Assembly: GCF_963678635.1 (NCBI RefSeq) | Contig: NC_087070.1 | Coordinates: 24,490,933 to 24,554,932 of the forward strand | Reading direction: 5' to 3' | DNA: 64,000 bases | Source of the DNA: Symsagittifera roscoffensis | Taxonomy: Eukaryota > Xenacoelomorpha > Acoela > Convolutidae | In this document: positions 1 through 10,132 of the stretch, in pieces | Layout: each line of letters starts with the position of its first letter | Position numbering within the stretch: position 1 is the stretch's first letter | Notes under the pieces: model-generated | Database searches by the model: none | Seen by the model: the letters and a program-made list of their open reading frames with translations, nothing else | What the model was told of the DNA's origin: nothing | Translations under genes and position numbers: made by a program

Positions 1-300
1 TTCAGTCTGAATTTTAGTTCACGGATTACAAAGTTTAGTCGATTTTCAGATATAAAAATAGTGCAGTTTATGTTTTCGGTTAAAAATAATATGTTGCAAG
101 TATAATGCATGCGTTTTGTTCGATTACAGAGTTACCTTCGCAGTCATTTATATTTTTTAATTATTTTATATCTCAACTATTAGATCAATTGGATGTCTTT
201 ATGTCAAAAATTTTGTTTCATCCAGTCTTTTCACTTTTATTTGAAACTTTTCAGGAGAAGATGCAAGCCTAACTCAGGTCTTGCCTGTTTCATGAATATA
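1..300. other. Flank of the LTR element, no gene seen
   Basis: AT-rich sequence with no open frame of note. Its last bases (atata at 296-300) resemble the sequence just past the other end of the LTR element (atatg at 10132-10136), a possible imperfect target-site duplication. Confidence 0.5.
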
Positions 301-1457
301 TTTTACTAAGCGCTCATTGCTGGTTGAATGCTTAGTAATTTTATCCTAAATTATAAGTCTCACCTTAGATCGTCAAATTGTCTTGACAAAAAGTAGAGTA
401 GAAACAATAGTTAGAAAAGGTATGAATTAATTAGTTGGTTAATTACAAAGCACTGGGTTATTAGATTATATAAACGAATCGAACAGCTTAAAGAAATATA
501 CCTATGAGGGGAGGTTGAGCTAATCTTATGTTGTTCATCAATTTTTTATCTTCTTACTAAGATCGGTGGCTGATTAGTATGTATGGTTGCCCTTGATTTT
601 GTCCAAGTCAGCATTTCTGGTTGGGTCGTCTGAATCGTCTTGCCGTAGTCCTTTGGGTACTTGTAGTCCAGACTTCCTCGGGGGTGCGTATCTCGATTAT
701 TTCGATTTATAATTTTTCGAATCAAACTTAAATTGAGAATTTATTCTCTTTTTATAAATGAAAAGGGCTAGATTAATTTTAGTGTTAGGGCAGAAAAGAA
801 AAATTATTTATTTTTAAAAGATCTGACTGAAGAGAAATGACTTGCTGCTGACTGAGCAAAATGAAACACTGAAGATTTCAGGCCAGTCCTTTTGCTCGTA
901 AGCATAAACCGGCGGCTGATTCAATCTTTAATTATTCAGGTTTCACCTGCTCCTTTGTTCTCCCTTTCTTATAAGGGAATATTCAACTAGTTTTTATTTG
1001 ATTTTTTCAAATCAAATATCTTCAACTTATTAGTCCCCTTTGATAAAAACCGCAGCCTTCAGTTTGTCTTATTAAAAATTCATATTACTCTCTCTGATGC
1101 ATCATATTGCAGGTGCACCTCTGCTTAATCAAAGCAAGGAGAATTTCAGTGCAGCCGGCAAGACTGCTAAATATTTATCCAGTTTGTTTCAAGTTAAGTT
1201 AAAAGGGACGTATTAATAATCGCCGCCCTTTTCAAATATTGAGTATGAAAAAATGAGAAAACTTGGACAAGTATTCAAAAAGGAGTGGATTTTCAAAACA
1301 AGATTTTATAGTCCTAATAAGAGTAAATCAGTCAATATCTGATTTAGTGAAAAGAGGCTTTAATTTAAATGGCACGCTCCAATTTAGAATTGGGTCGTTA
1401 AATAAACAATTAAGACAATGGTCTTTTGTGTGTGTGTAGTATTTTGCAATACTACAA
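301..1457 (-). repeat. 3' LTR of the Gag-protease element
   Basis: Apparently identical to 8976-10132. In the sense direction it opens with TGTAGTATT, which forms a 9-bp inverted repeat with AATACTACA (stem, TTGC-type loop), and ends in GTAAAA. A TATAAAAAG-like promoter motif occurs on the minus strand near 747-757. The exact first base is ambiguous by one (1456 or 1457). Confidence 0.9.
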
Positions 1458-1472
1458 CTCACCCCTTTTTTT
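1458..1472 (-). promoter_or_regulatory. Polypurine tract (PPT)
   Basis: Reads AAAAAAAGGGGTGAG on the minus strand and abuts the 3' LTR, where plus-strand DNA synthesis would be primed. Together with the PBS it fixes the element's orientation. Confidence 0.8.
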
Positions 1473-1603
1473 AGAAAATTAAGCTGTTCGATTCTTACAG
1501 TTACCATGGTGAAAATTTAAACACTTTACTGGTTAAATACTATAGTTAAAAAATTTAAAAAGAACATCAAATGAAAAGTTTGAAAAGATAGGTTAGGTTT
1601 TAT

Positions 1604-2278
1604 CTAGAGCTTCCTTCCGGCTTCTAGCTCCACATTGTATGATCTGAGGATCGCTATCTTCCTCTGTGAAGCCTCAAGTTTTTGTTGCAACTTCACGATT
1701 TTCTTCTTTTTAATTTTGTTTTTGATTCGTAGTCTGCTCATTCCGTCCGTAAGTTGTTGAATGTCGTCCTGTTCTTCCTGTCTGTTTTTTATATGGTTCG
1801 GAAAAGCAGTTATTCCCTCGAACGGGATGGTGACTTGCGTGCCTCCTGCCTTGAGGATGTAGCCGTGTTCCTCCCTCTTCTTTAATTTCCAGAAGTTGTT
1901 TTCGTTCTTTATAACCACTTCTGGCTGGGTTATGAAGTCGATAGGCATCATCGCCTTTTCCATTGTCATTGAATTGACGACTTCAAGGAACGATGGCAGT
2001 TTCCATCTGTTATAATTTTCCTTTATTGAGTACTTTAAACTCGTTATATATTTTGGATTTTCCGTATCCAATTTGGTTTCTCTGCACTTCTGCAGTTCCA
2101 ATCTTTGGGTTAAATTGGGAAAATTGCGAGGATTCCTATTTAACCCGTCGTCCATTGACAAAGATTGTACTGCTACAGGTTTTCGTTGTTTCTTCCTGCG
2201 AGGCAGCTTTCTTTTAAACTCCTCTGGTGCTGGGTCTGAATTTCTGCAGTTCCAGTTTAAAATTGGGTCGTATTCCAT
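1604..2278 (-). CDS. Unknown 224-aa ORF at the 3' end of the LTR element
   Basis: An intact ATG-to-stop ORF lying between the protease region and the polypurine tract, in the place where env or accessory genes sit in LTR elements. The protein has no signal peptide or membrane segment. It is basic near residues 22-35 (RKLPRRKKQRKP) and ends in a lysine-rich stretch followed by a likely coiled coil (about residues 170-220). I do not recognise a family. A nucleic-acid-binding or Gag-associated role is possible from charge alone, but that is only inference. It is the only long frame in this part of an element whose other non-coding DNA has drifted freely, so it is probably under selection or recently was. 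Confidence 0.6.
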   Translation of the reverse strand: MEYDPILNWNCRNSDPAPEEFKRKLPRRKKQRKPVAVQSLSMDDGLNRNPRNFPNLTQRLELQKCRETKLDTENPKYITSLKYSIKENYNRWKLPSFLEVVNSMTMEKAMMPIDFITQPEVVIKNENNFWKLKKREEHGYILKAGGTQVTIPFEGITAFPNHIKNRQEEQDDIQQLTDGMSRLRIKNKIKKKKIVKLQQKLEASQRKIAILRSYNVELEAGRKL

Positions 2279-2446
2279 TTGCTAAACATCAATAAAAAAT
2301 GACCAAATTTTCAAAATCCCGAATTACATTCGGATATTAGGGCTAATTATCAAATGTTTGAACAATGAAGGACAAAGTGTAAAATTGTATATATATAAAA
2401 GGTGGAAAATATAATCTTGTGGTTTCACACAAACCCACTACGGAAA

Positions 2447-2534
2447 ACAAATGAAGAAAGACGATCATGGTGTTTATTAACCACAGGAATACAAATGAAG
2501 AAAGACGATCATGGTGTTTATTAACCACAGGAAT
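2447..2534 (-). repeat. Two-copy 44-bp tandem duplication inside the LTR element
   Basis: Units 2447-2490 and 2491-2534 appear identical; each contains the sequence gaagaaagacgatcatggtg. It lies just upstream (sense direction) of the 224-aa ORF. Confidence 0.9.
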
Positions 2535-3929
2535 AAAGCATTTTCCGACACTGAGTTAAGCTCAGATATTAAACTTATGTAGTTAAAGCAAAAATGGAAA
2601 TTTTAGGCATTAATTAACCCCTAATATAAAAGTATGTCCACCTGGTTGTCATAACCAGCAATTTTTGTTACATTTTTTGATAGAAAAAACAAAAGATTTA
2701 AATTAGAATCAAATCAAAATGAAATATCGTAGAAAAGGAAAATTAAACAGACAATTTGCAAACTGTATAGTTTTCAAAAAGATAAGTTTATTAGTTTATC
2801 TTTGGTTTTAATCCTCTGCATCAATCCATGTTCACATCTTTAGTACAGAAAGTCATCCTGAACTTTATGATGCAAAAATTTAACGTAAACAATCTTAAGG
2901 ATGATGTGGTCCAATTTTCAAAGTGTTGCTTCTGAAAATTTGTTGTTTTTAAGGGTTTAAATGCCTGCATGTTGTGGATTTTGGGCTACCGAATTGATAT
3001 TTTGGCCAAATTGTGAGGAGTGAATCATAAGAGTCTCAAAGGCTGCATACAGCCACCAACAAGCACTTGCGTTGTTGAAAGAATATGGTACCATAATTTT
3101 AAAAAGGCTACATGAAGCCACCAACAAATGCTGGCATAAATCTGCGGCGGGTCGGGTCGAAAAACGTTGTTCGCCCATTTTTTGATAAAGAATATTGATG
3201 AAAATTTTTATCAATGTGTTGAGAAGAAAGGAGGTGATATCTCCCTTTTTGATGAATTTCTTCTAGTTTGCATTTTGTAACTTGAAAACTACAAAGATGA
3301 TAATTATTGTCATCGGTCCCTACTTGGGCCCTAAGAGGAATCCGATGGTGCAAATTAACTTCGCAGAATGAGTTTGTTACAATCTTACATTGGCTAGTTC
3401 TTTCATCAAAGGTTTCACTCTATTAATTCTCGTTATTGCACGTAGGGTAATTTGACATTCCCTTAAGTTTAATACTGAATTTTCAGTTAATAAAACCGCC
3501 TGAAAATGAATTCATTATAGACTCGTAACACTGTAATATTTGAAACTCCTGGCCTTTTGCAGTTTTTTTGCAAATATATTGAAGTCGAAAAACTTTTTTT
3601 TGTCTGAGCCATTGGCTTCCGATCCCTCTATCTTTATTTGATTCTGAGGATGGTCCAAAATTGTAAGCGTACTTGACTGTTTTCGATCTCGGTTAAGAAT
3701 TAAATCCGTGTTCATGCATTTTGGCATATCCCCTTAGGTGTCATACAGAACCGCTATTCATTGTAGTATATTTGTTGGATAATACTCGTAATCTTATTTT
3801 TTAGTAAGATTAAATTAGATTTACTGCTCAGTATACAAAACGTTAGGTAAAATAACAAAGTTAAAGCGTTATAAAAGCTTTGACGAAAACTTCACATTTA
3901 TAAATAATTTAAAGCAGGAAGAAATGGGT
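2535..3929 (-). other. Non-coding interior of the LTR element where pol would be expected
   Basis: No RT, RNase H or integrase motif is visible on either strand. Short open frames (for example 3515-3727 and 3108-3353, minus) match no family I know. An imperfect direct repeat built on gccaccaacaa occurs near 3033-3070 and 3098-3135. Confidence 0.6.
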
Positions 3930-4676
3930 TTATTTTATTTCTATGTTTTCAAACGTTTGGCCTATTACACCTTTGTTTATATCTACTTTTGATAATCTGG
4001 AGTTTTTAAGTACGATAGGCATTGACTTAATTTCATTCCTACAATAAGTGCTTTTTCCATTAATGCCTTTTTGTTCTAAGGACTTATCAATTCTAAACGA
4101 TGTTCCTGCTTTGAAAACTATGCCTGCTGGAGAAACTGAAATTACGCGGGATGATTTTGGTGCAATAGTTATATTTTTATCAAGAAGTACATTTTGATAA
4201 AAACTTAGATATGGATAACTTTTGCTTCTTATAATAATGATAGGAACTGTTATATATGGGTATTTTTTTAATTCTAAGTTCAAATTTGGAAAGTTTATTG
4301 ATTTAATGTTGTGACAAATGAAATCCATTCCTAATATATTTAGATCGCAGCAATTCTTGGCTGAAATCCATGCTTTAATTTTTACCGGATTATCAGAGTT
4401 TGTACCAAAAGTTGATTCAAAATTAGTATAACCTATAAGTTTAAGTTTTTCTCCATTCACAGCAACTGTGTTTGATCTAGATTTATTCAACTGTAGAGGC
4501 TGTATTTTACAAAATTGTTCATAACTGTCAAAATTAATAAGCGAACATGTTGCTCCAGTGTCTAGTAGAAATTGAGTTTCCAGACCGTTATTTTTATTTT
4601 TGTCTCCGACGGGATGTTGGTATAAATTAATATATAATTGTATTTTTGGTTCAGACGGAGACTGATCTAGTTTAAA
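3930..4676 (-). CDS. Retroviral-type aspartic protease, probably made by -1 frameshifting
   Basis: The open frame begins at the slippery site and runs to 3930. The catalytic motif LLDTGAT is encoded around 4551-4562 and the conserved C-terminal helix motif ILGMDF lies about 75 residues further on. After it comes the kind of linker usually found between protease and RT (FENIEIK at the end), then a stop and no RT. The first ATG in this frame (4490) lies after the catalytic aspartate, so an active enzyme cannot start there; expression as a fusion with Gag is the natural reading. Its expected job is processing Gag in virus-like particles. The frame is the same as that of gag, but three stop codons separate the two. 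Confidence 0.8.
   Translation of the reverse strand, partial: FKLDQSPSEPKIQLYINLYQHPVGDKNKNNGLETQFLLDTGATCSLINFDSYEQFCKIQPLQLNKSRSNTVAVNGEKLKLIGYTNFESTFGTNSDNPVKIKAWISAKNCCDLNILGMDFICHNIKSINFPNLNLELKKYPYITVPIIIIRSKSYPYLSFYQNVLLDKNITIAPKSSRVISVSPAGIVFKAGTSFRIDKSLEQKGINGKSTYCRNEIKSMPIVLKNSRLSKVDINKGVIGQTFENIEIK
4602..4676 (-). promoter_or_regulatory. Candidate -1 ribosomal frameshift signal between gag and protease
   Basis: On the minus strand the heptamer TTTAAAC (4670-4676) is followed by a 7-nt spacer (4663-4669) and then GTCTCCG (4656-4662), which pairs perfectly with CGGAGAC (4602-4608) across a 47-nt loop. Slippery heptamer, spacer and stem fit the standard -1 frameshift layout, and shifting at the heptamer enters the protease frame. 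The upstream zero frame is one base off from the main Gag frame, which stops at 4692, so this copy probably carries a one-base length change near the gag end or uses another route. Confidence 0.6.
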
Positions 4677-4691
4677 TTAGCAAGTTCACAC

Positions 4692-5762
4692 TCATTGTCG
4701 GTAATAGTCTCCTGGAATGTCATCATCACTAAAGTTGTGGATCTGGTAAGGTGAATGATAATCGTTATTTTCGTTGAAGTGTTTCTTACTGTTCGACCTG
4801 TCACGCGATTGAGAACTTTCATTGAAGTTTGACAAGTGCCTGAACTCTTGCTGAGAGTTTATGTCATTGAAATTGTTGTCTACTCTTGACCTACTCTTGC
4901 TATAGTTATGGTAACTTCTGTTTGAGTTCTCTCTTAATTGAAGCGAGTCATAATTTTGCTCCTGTTGATCGTTATATTTAAAGCAATGGCTTATCGTATG
5001 GCCTGACATGCAACACCAGTTGCAAAACATTGGGTTGTTTTGTTTGTTTCTTTGCTCATGTGGATTATAAGCTGCGTTTATTTTATGATATTTCATTAGT
5101 CCTGTTAACTCTTTAAGTTGATCCTTTATTCCCTCTATTTCCAATTTATTATCTATGCTACTGGATGCTGTTCCGATAAAATCTCTACTTATTGCAAAAC
5201 TTAAGTCTTTTGTAGCAATATGATCTTTTAATTGCTGCCAAGTTGCGGGTGGATTCTCAATTAGGAATTGATGCGCCTTTTGTTTTAAGCCTAGCGGGCT
5301 TAAGCCACGTACAAAGAATTCCATTTTCTTTGCTGTTCTTTGATCATCATTAAAAGTTGGATTAGGCCATCCACGGTCTACTGCGGTGCTTAATCTATGT
5401 ATGTAGCTTTTAATGAATTCATTAGGTTGTCTTTTTATGTTTTCTGCTTCTATTCGTCTCCTATACTTATCCTTATCATCAGTGAATCTATCTATGAATT
5501 GATCTCTTATCTCATTCCAAGGTAAGTTTGCTGCTAATCCCTGATACCATTGAGCGGCTGGGCCTCTTAATATTGAACCAAATAAGGCTCTTTGTCTGTT
5601 ATCATATGCGTCTTGTTCGTCACCTGCGTCTCCTGGTCTAGTGCCTAGGGAAAATGCTATCTTTTTCTCTACTATATCAAGAAAATCTCTTGCATCTTCA
5701 TTCGGATCTAAGCCGGTAAACTTTTCGAGAGCTAAATCTGGGTATGCTACTACATTTGCCAT
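4692..5762 (-). CDS. gag: Gag polyprotein (capsid + zinc knuckle)
   Basis: A 356-aa protein. Residues about 10-200 resemble the retrotransposon Gag capsid region, with the typical aromatic pattern around RGPAAQWYQGL and FIDRFTDD. A CCHC knuckle CNWCCMSGHTISHC (C-x2-C-x4-H-x4-C) lies near residue 250. The tail is rich in Ser, Asn, Arg and Asp and likely binds RNA. The ATG at 5762 is the first in the frame and follows a long untranslated leader. Gag would form the particle that packages element RNA. It ends at a TGA 16 nt before the frameshift heptamer, in a frame one base away from the frame the heptamer would need. Confidence 0.85.
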   Translation of the reverse strand: MANVVAYPDLALEKFTGLDPNEDARDFLDIVEKKIAFSLGTRPGDAGDEQDAYDNRQRALFGSILRGPAAQWYQGLAANLPWNEIRDQFIDRFTDDKDKYRRRIEAENIKRQPNEFIKSYIHRLSTAVDRGWPNPTFNDDQRTAKKMEFFVRGLSPLGLKQKAHQFLIENPPATWQQLKDHIATKDLSFAISRDFIGTASSSIDNKLEIEGIKDQLKELTGLMKYHKINAAYNPHEQRNKQNNPMFCNWCCMSGHTISHCFKYNDQQEQNYDSLQLRENSNRSYHNYSKSRSRVDNNFNDINSQQEFRHLSNFNESSQSRDRSNSKKHFNENNDYHSPYQIHNFSDDDIPGDYYRQ

Positions 5763-8700
5763 CTTTGTTTAATTCACTCAATGTTTTGTTAACAATATAT
5801 AAAAGGTTTGGATGTGTTGTGTACTGATCAATTGTACGGACTGAAATAATTGTTAGAATAAAGTTACAATAAAGTTAAATAAAGTTACAATGAAGTTTGC
5901 TGGTTTCAATGAATACGAATTTTTGTTAGATAGATCAATAGTGCTAATGGGCTGATTAAGCTTTTTTAAGATAGAAGTTATCTCTAGGGTATTGCTGCTG
6001 GAGAGAATGGTTAATTCGTGAATATTTTAGTGTGGGTGTTTGGACAAAATTGTGATTTGATCTTTTTGGATATTGGTGATATACCATATAATTTTTGTGG
6101 ATTTATTTTAATTTTAGTTTTAAATGAAATGCTGTTGTATTTACTTGATAAAAGTTGGTCATAGCATTTTACATCATTTTAGGGACATAAATATTTATTT
6201 AGGGAATGATAAACAATATAAAGTATATTTAAATTTTTCTTATGAACTTGTTATGATTTATTTTTTGTTAAGGAAAAATTTGTGTTGTTAATAAAAAATG
6301 ATTAAAATACAAGTAGTTTTGTGCTTGGGTATATCATGATATCAAAAAGCAATCGGGAGTGAAGCAATTAATCGTACTTGCGGTATATAAATTATCTTAT
6401 TTGGTATTTTTATTTGCTTAAGAATTGTGTCAATTTCTGGAGTGTATCGTCAAAAAAAGACGTATAATTCGTGTTTATCGTCGTTAGGGTGTTTTGCTAG
6501 TATACTAATATGATCTTTTTCAGTGTTAGTGATTTACCATATGATGTTAGAGACTTTATTTCCTAATTTGAGTTTTAAATTTATTGTACTGACGTCAATT
6601 TTAAAATTTGTTGACATTAATTTTTACGATGTTTGTTTTCTTTTTCTTGAGCTAAGTTGTACTATTTGATTAGTATGTTTTAGAGTAATGAAAACCTCTT
6701 AGGAATTTTTGAATATTAACAAAGGTTATTAATAATAAGATAAGGAAATAAAAATTTTCTTTGGAAAAAAAAAATTTTTCTAAATTTTTTTCTAAGTTTT
6801 TCAAGTTTTTTATTTGCTGATTCCTTAACTGAAACCTAAAACTTTGTTCAAGTGAAGTTTTGTTGATGCTATGGTATGGTTAACAGTATAACTATATGCC
6901 TTTATTGGTTATTATTGGTTCAAAACTTATTTTTTTTGTTAAAAATTTTTAGAAAATTTTTTGACTGAAACGATAATCTGAAACCTGAAACTATGGTAGC
7001 TGAAGTTGAGATTTTTTTAATCTTAAAATTTTCTATACGCTTTATTATATCTGGTTTTCGCTTTATCTTGCAAAAAAATTCGAGAAAACCGAATCTTTTG
7101 ATATCTTAAACTTAGTTTTTGAAAACTCAAACCTAAAACTCTGAAACTCTCTAAAACTCGGTGCATGAAAATAAAAAGTTGGTTTTTGATAGCTGGTCTA
7201 GTGTAAATTAGAATTTTGAACAGGTTTGTAACTTCAAAATCAAAAATTTGTTTGCGGAAACCTACGTTTTTGGGGCTGAAACTATGATCTCTAGAACTGA
7301 AACTATGGTTTGACCACTTGGTTTTAGAGTTTTGAGATTGGAAATTTAGGTTGGTCTCTCTAATATATTTCTATTTCAGCAATAAAATTGCCAAAAAGAT
7401 GAAAATTTTAGCCTAAAACGACGATTTTAGTTTTCTGAAACTATAAGTTTGAGGGCTCAAACTAACACCTTCTAGAAGTTTTTTGAGTTTAAAAATTTGT
7501 TAGTGCATTAAAGATTCTTATTATCTTTCAATATTTCACAAAAATTTTTCTCGGGAAGCAAGATTTTTGGTTCTGAAACCAAAAACACCAATTCTGAAAC
7601 GTACGTTTCAGCCTTAGGAACCAAATTTTAAAATTGGTTTGGTGGGTTTTAACACCGTTAGTTTTCTCTAGAAAGTCAAATTTCGGCGTTCGGAGCTCAT
7701 TTTTGAGACCAAAAACTCAATTTTTGTGTTCTGAAACCTGAAATTAACAAAAACGTACCATTTAAGACCAGGTTTTTGACTTATGGTATCCAAATTTGGG
7801 TTTGACTAGTTCAACTTTTGCTGTTTTACCCGAATCCGTTCACAGAAACTTTAAATTTTGACCGGAAACTATACTTATTTTAACTGAAACGTTTGACCCT
7901 ATAACTGAAACCTAGACTGAAACCAAAAATTTTGGCTGGTAAAAATCAATTTTTTAGTGCTTATGCTATCATATGAAACCTATTTTATCAATATAAAGTG
8001 GATGTGTCAGTGTTTCAAACCTAGTTTTTGTTGTGAAACCTGATATTTTTGTGCTGAAACTAAAACTTGGTGTTTGGTGTTATGTGGTTAACGTTTAAGA
8101 TTGGTTTTAGTGCGTAATCTTATTGTTAATTAGGTGTATAGTTAAACTGTGTCAAAAAAAACTAATGATTTATTAAAAAACACTCAAATCCGTTCCTTCC
8201 TTTTTGGTTTTTGTTATTTTCGTCCTTAGTTTCAGTAATTGGTAGCTTTACTGATGGATGATTTAGGTTTAAGTTACGTTAAGGTGGTTAGAATTAAAAT
8301 GAGTTTAAGAAAATTTGAGGATAAGCCTCGAGAATTGATGAAGGATTAGGATAAATAGCAACAACCGTGGATGGTTTGAGATAATGTGATGAAGAATTCA
8401 ATTTATCATACAATTTAGGGTACTCTTAGATCGCACATATGACCACTTAACCCCCTCGAAAAAATAATTGAAGATATTTAATAAGTTTTTGAGCACTTAA
8501 GTTTAATACAGAATTTCGTTAATTTTAGTGATGATAACTTTAAACTGAAGTTTTGGCATGTAATTAGTGGATTACTGGACAAAACGGGTATATCTTACTA
8601 GCGGACTTAGGCAGAGAACGATTCTTTCAGAAATTTTATATATTATTATAATAATAGATAATAGTTAAGTTCATGAGCTAATGTCAGTTAGAAAGCCGTC

Positions 8701-8962
8701 TAATAGACCTCGAGATGGAGGGATATCGTGGGCGACTGCTAGCGCAGGGGATGCTTTCGCAAGAACCCTACTAGGAATATCTGTCAAGTAGAAGACAATG
8801 AAATTGTGTTTCTATCGAAAGATACCCATTGTCTCTGGCTTTTTGAGGTTGGAAACTAATCTGACAAATACTCACAGATCCTAAGAATAATATATTTTTA
8901 TAATTTTAAAAGCTGTTTCTAGTTTGTTGGAAAAAGAATTTCTTAAGGAGTAGTTCTCTGCT
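5763..8962 (-). other. 3.2 kb non-coding leader of the LTR element
   Basis: No ORF above about 60 codons on either strand. Strongly AT-rich and T-rich on the plus strand. The part nearest the PBS (about 8690-8975) has higher GC and is a plausible packaging or leader region, but no motif proves it. Confidence 0.6.
6820..8062. repeat. Interspersed TGAAAC motif array in the leader
   Basis: The heptamer (C)TGAAAC(C/T) recurs about twenty times in 1.25 kb at irregular spacing (for example near 6828, 6968, 6978, 7146, 7280, 7577, 7597, 7904, 7916, 8055). It is not a tandem repeat with fixed period. On the element's sense strand it reads (A/G)GTTTCA(G). Confidence 0.65.
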
Positions 8963-8974
8963 GCGGTCGCACCA
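8963..8974 (-). promoter_or_regulatory. Primer binding site (PBS)
   Basis: Reads TGGTGCGACCGC on the minus strand, one base after the 5' LTR. It begins with the universal TGG complementary to a tRNA CCA end, so the primer tRNA should end in GCGGTCGCACCA. I did not assign the tRNA species. Confidence 0.75.
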
Positions 8975-8975
8975 G

Positions 8976-10132
8976 TTTTACTAAGCGCTCATTGCTGGTT
9001 GAATGCTTAGTAATTTTATCCTAAATTATAAGTCTCACCTTAGATCGTCAAATTGTCTTGACAAAAAGTAGAGTAGAAACAATAGTTAGAAAAGGTATGA
9101 ATTAATTAGTTGGTTAATTACAAAGCACTGGGTTATTAGATTATATAAACGAATCGAACAGCTTAAAGAAATATACCTATGAGGGGAGGTTGAGCTAATC
9201 TTATGTTGTTCATCAATTTTTTATCTTCTTACTAAGATCGGTGGCTGATTAGTATGTATGGTTGCCCTTGATTTTGTCCAAGTCAGCATTTCTGGTTGGG
9301 TCGTCTGAATCGTCTTGCCGTAGTCCTTTGGGTACTTGTAGTCCAGACTTCCTCGGGGGTGCGTATCTCGATTATTTCGATTTATAATTTTTCGAATCAA
9401 ACTTAAATTGAGAATTTATTCTCTTTTTATAAATGAAAAGGGCTAGATTAATTTTAGTGTTAGGGCAGAAAAGAAAAATTATTTATTTTTAAAAGATCTG
9501 ACTGAAGAGAAATGACTTGCTGCTGACTGAGCAAAATGAAACACTGAAGATTTCAGGCCAGTCCTTTTGCTCGTAAGCATAAACCGGCGGCTGATTCAAT
9601 CTTTAATTATTCAGGTTTCACCTGCTCCTTTGTTCTCCCTTTCTTATAAGGGAATATTCAACTAGTTTTTATTTGATTTTTTCAAATCAAATATCTTCAA
9701 CTTATTAGTCCCCTTTGATAAAAACCGCAGCCTTCAGTTTGTCTTATTAAAAATTCATATTACTCTCTCTGATGCATCATATTGCAGGTGCACCTCTGCT
9801 TAATCAAAGCAAGGAGAATTTCAGTGCAGCCGGCAAGACTGCTAAATATTTATCCAGTTTGTTTCAAGTTAAGTTAAAAGGGACGTATTAATAATCGCCG
9901 CCCTTTTCAAATATTGAGTATGAAAAAATGAGAAAACTTGGACAAGTATTCAAAAAGGAGTGGATTTTCAAAACAAGATTTTATAGTCCTAATAAGAGTA
10001 AATCAGTCAATATCTGATTTAGTGAAAAGAGGCTTTAATTTAAATGGCACGCTCCAATTTAGAATTGGGTCGTTAAATAAACAATTAAGACAATGGTCTT
10101 TTGTGTGTGTGTAGTATTTTGCAATACTACAA
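8976..10132 (-). repeat. 5' LTR of the Gag-protease element
   Basis: Second LTR copy, the same length as the first and with no difference noticed by eye, implying recent insertion. The primer binding site follows directly in the sense direction. The outer edge shares atat with the opposite flank, consistent with a 4-5 bp target-site duplication. Confidence 0.9.

Larger units (their letters stand above)
301..10132 (-). mobile_element. LTR retrotransposon encoding Gag and protease, lacking pol
   Basis: Two direct repeats of 1157 bp (301-1457 and 8976-10132) bound this 9832-bp element and look identical by eye. Orientation is minus: the primer binding site lies inside the right LTR, the polypurine tract inside the left LTR, and gag reads leftward. 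Order in the sense direction is 5' LTR, PBS, about 3.2 kb non-coding leader, gag, frameshift cassette, protease with a short linker, about 1.6 kb of non-coding DNA, a 224-aa ORF, polypurine tract, 3' LTR. No RT, RNase H or integrase motif was found in the 2.5 kb between protease and the 3' LTR, which is too short for a full pol. It is therefore probably non-autonomous and mobilised in trans. The Gag type, the CCHC knuckle and the DTGA protease suit the Ty3/gypsy group, but without RT the clade cannot be set. Confidence 0.88.

Noticed and set aside
3108..3353. Candidate integrase or RT piece of the LTR element
   Set aside because: His/Cys residues are scattered without HHCC or DDE spacing, and it depends on a non-ATG start.
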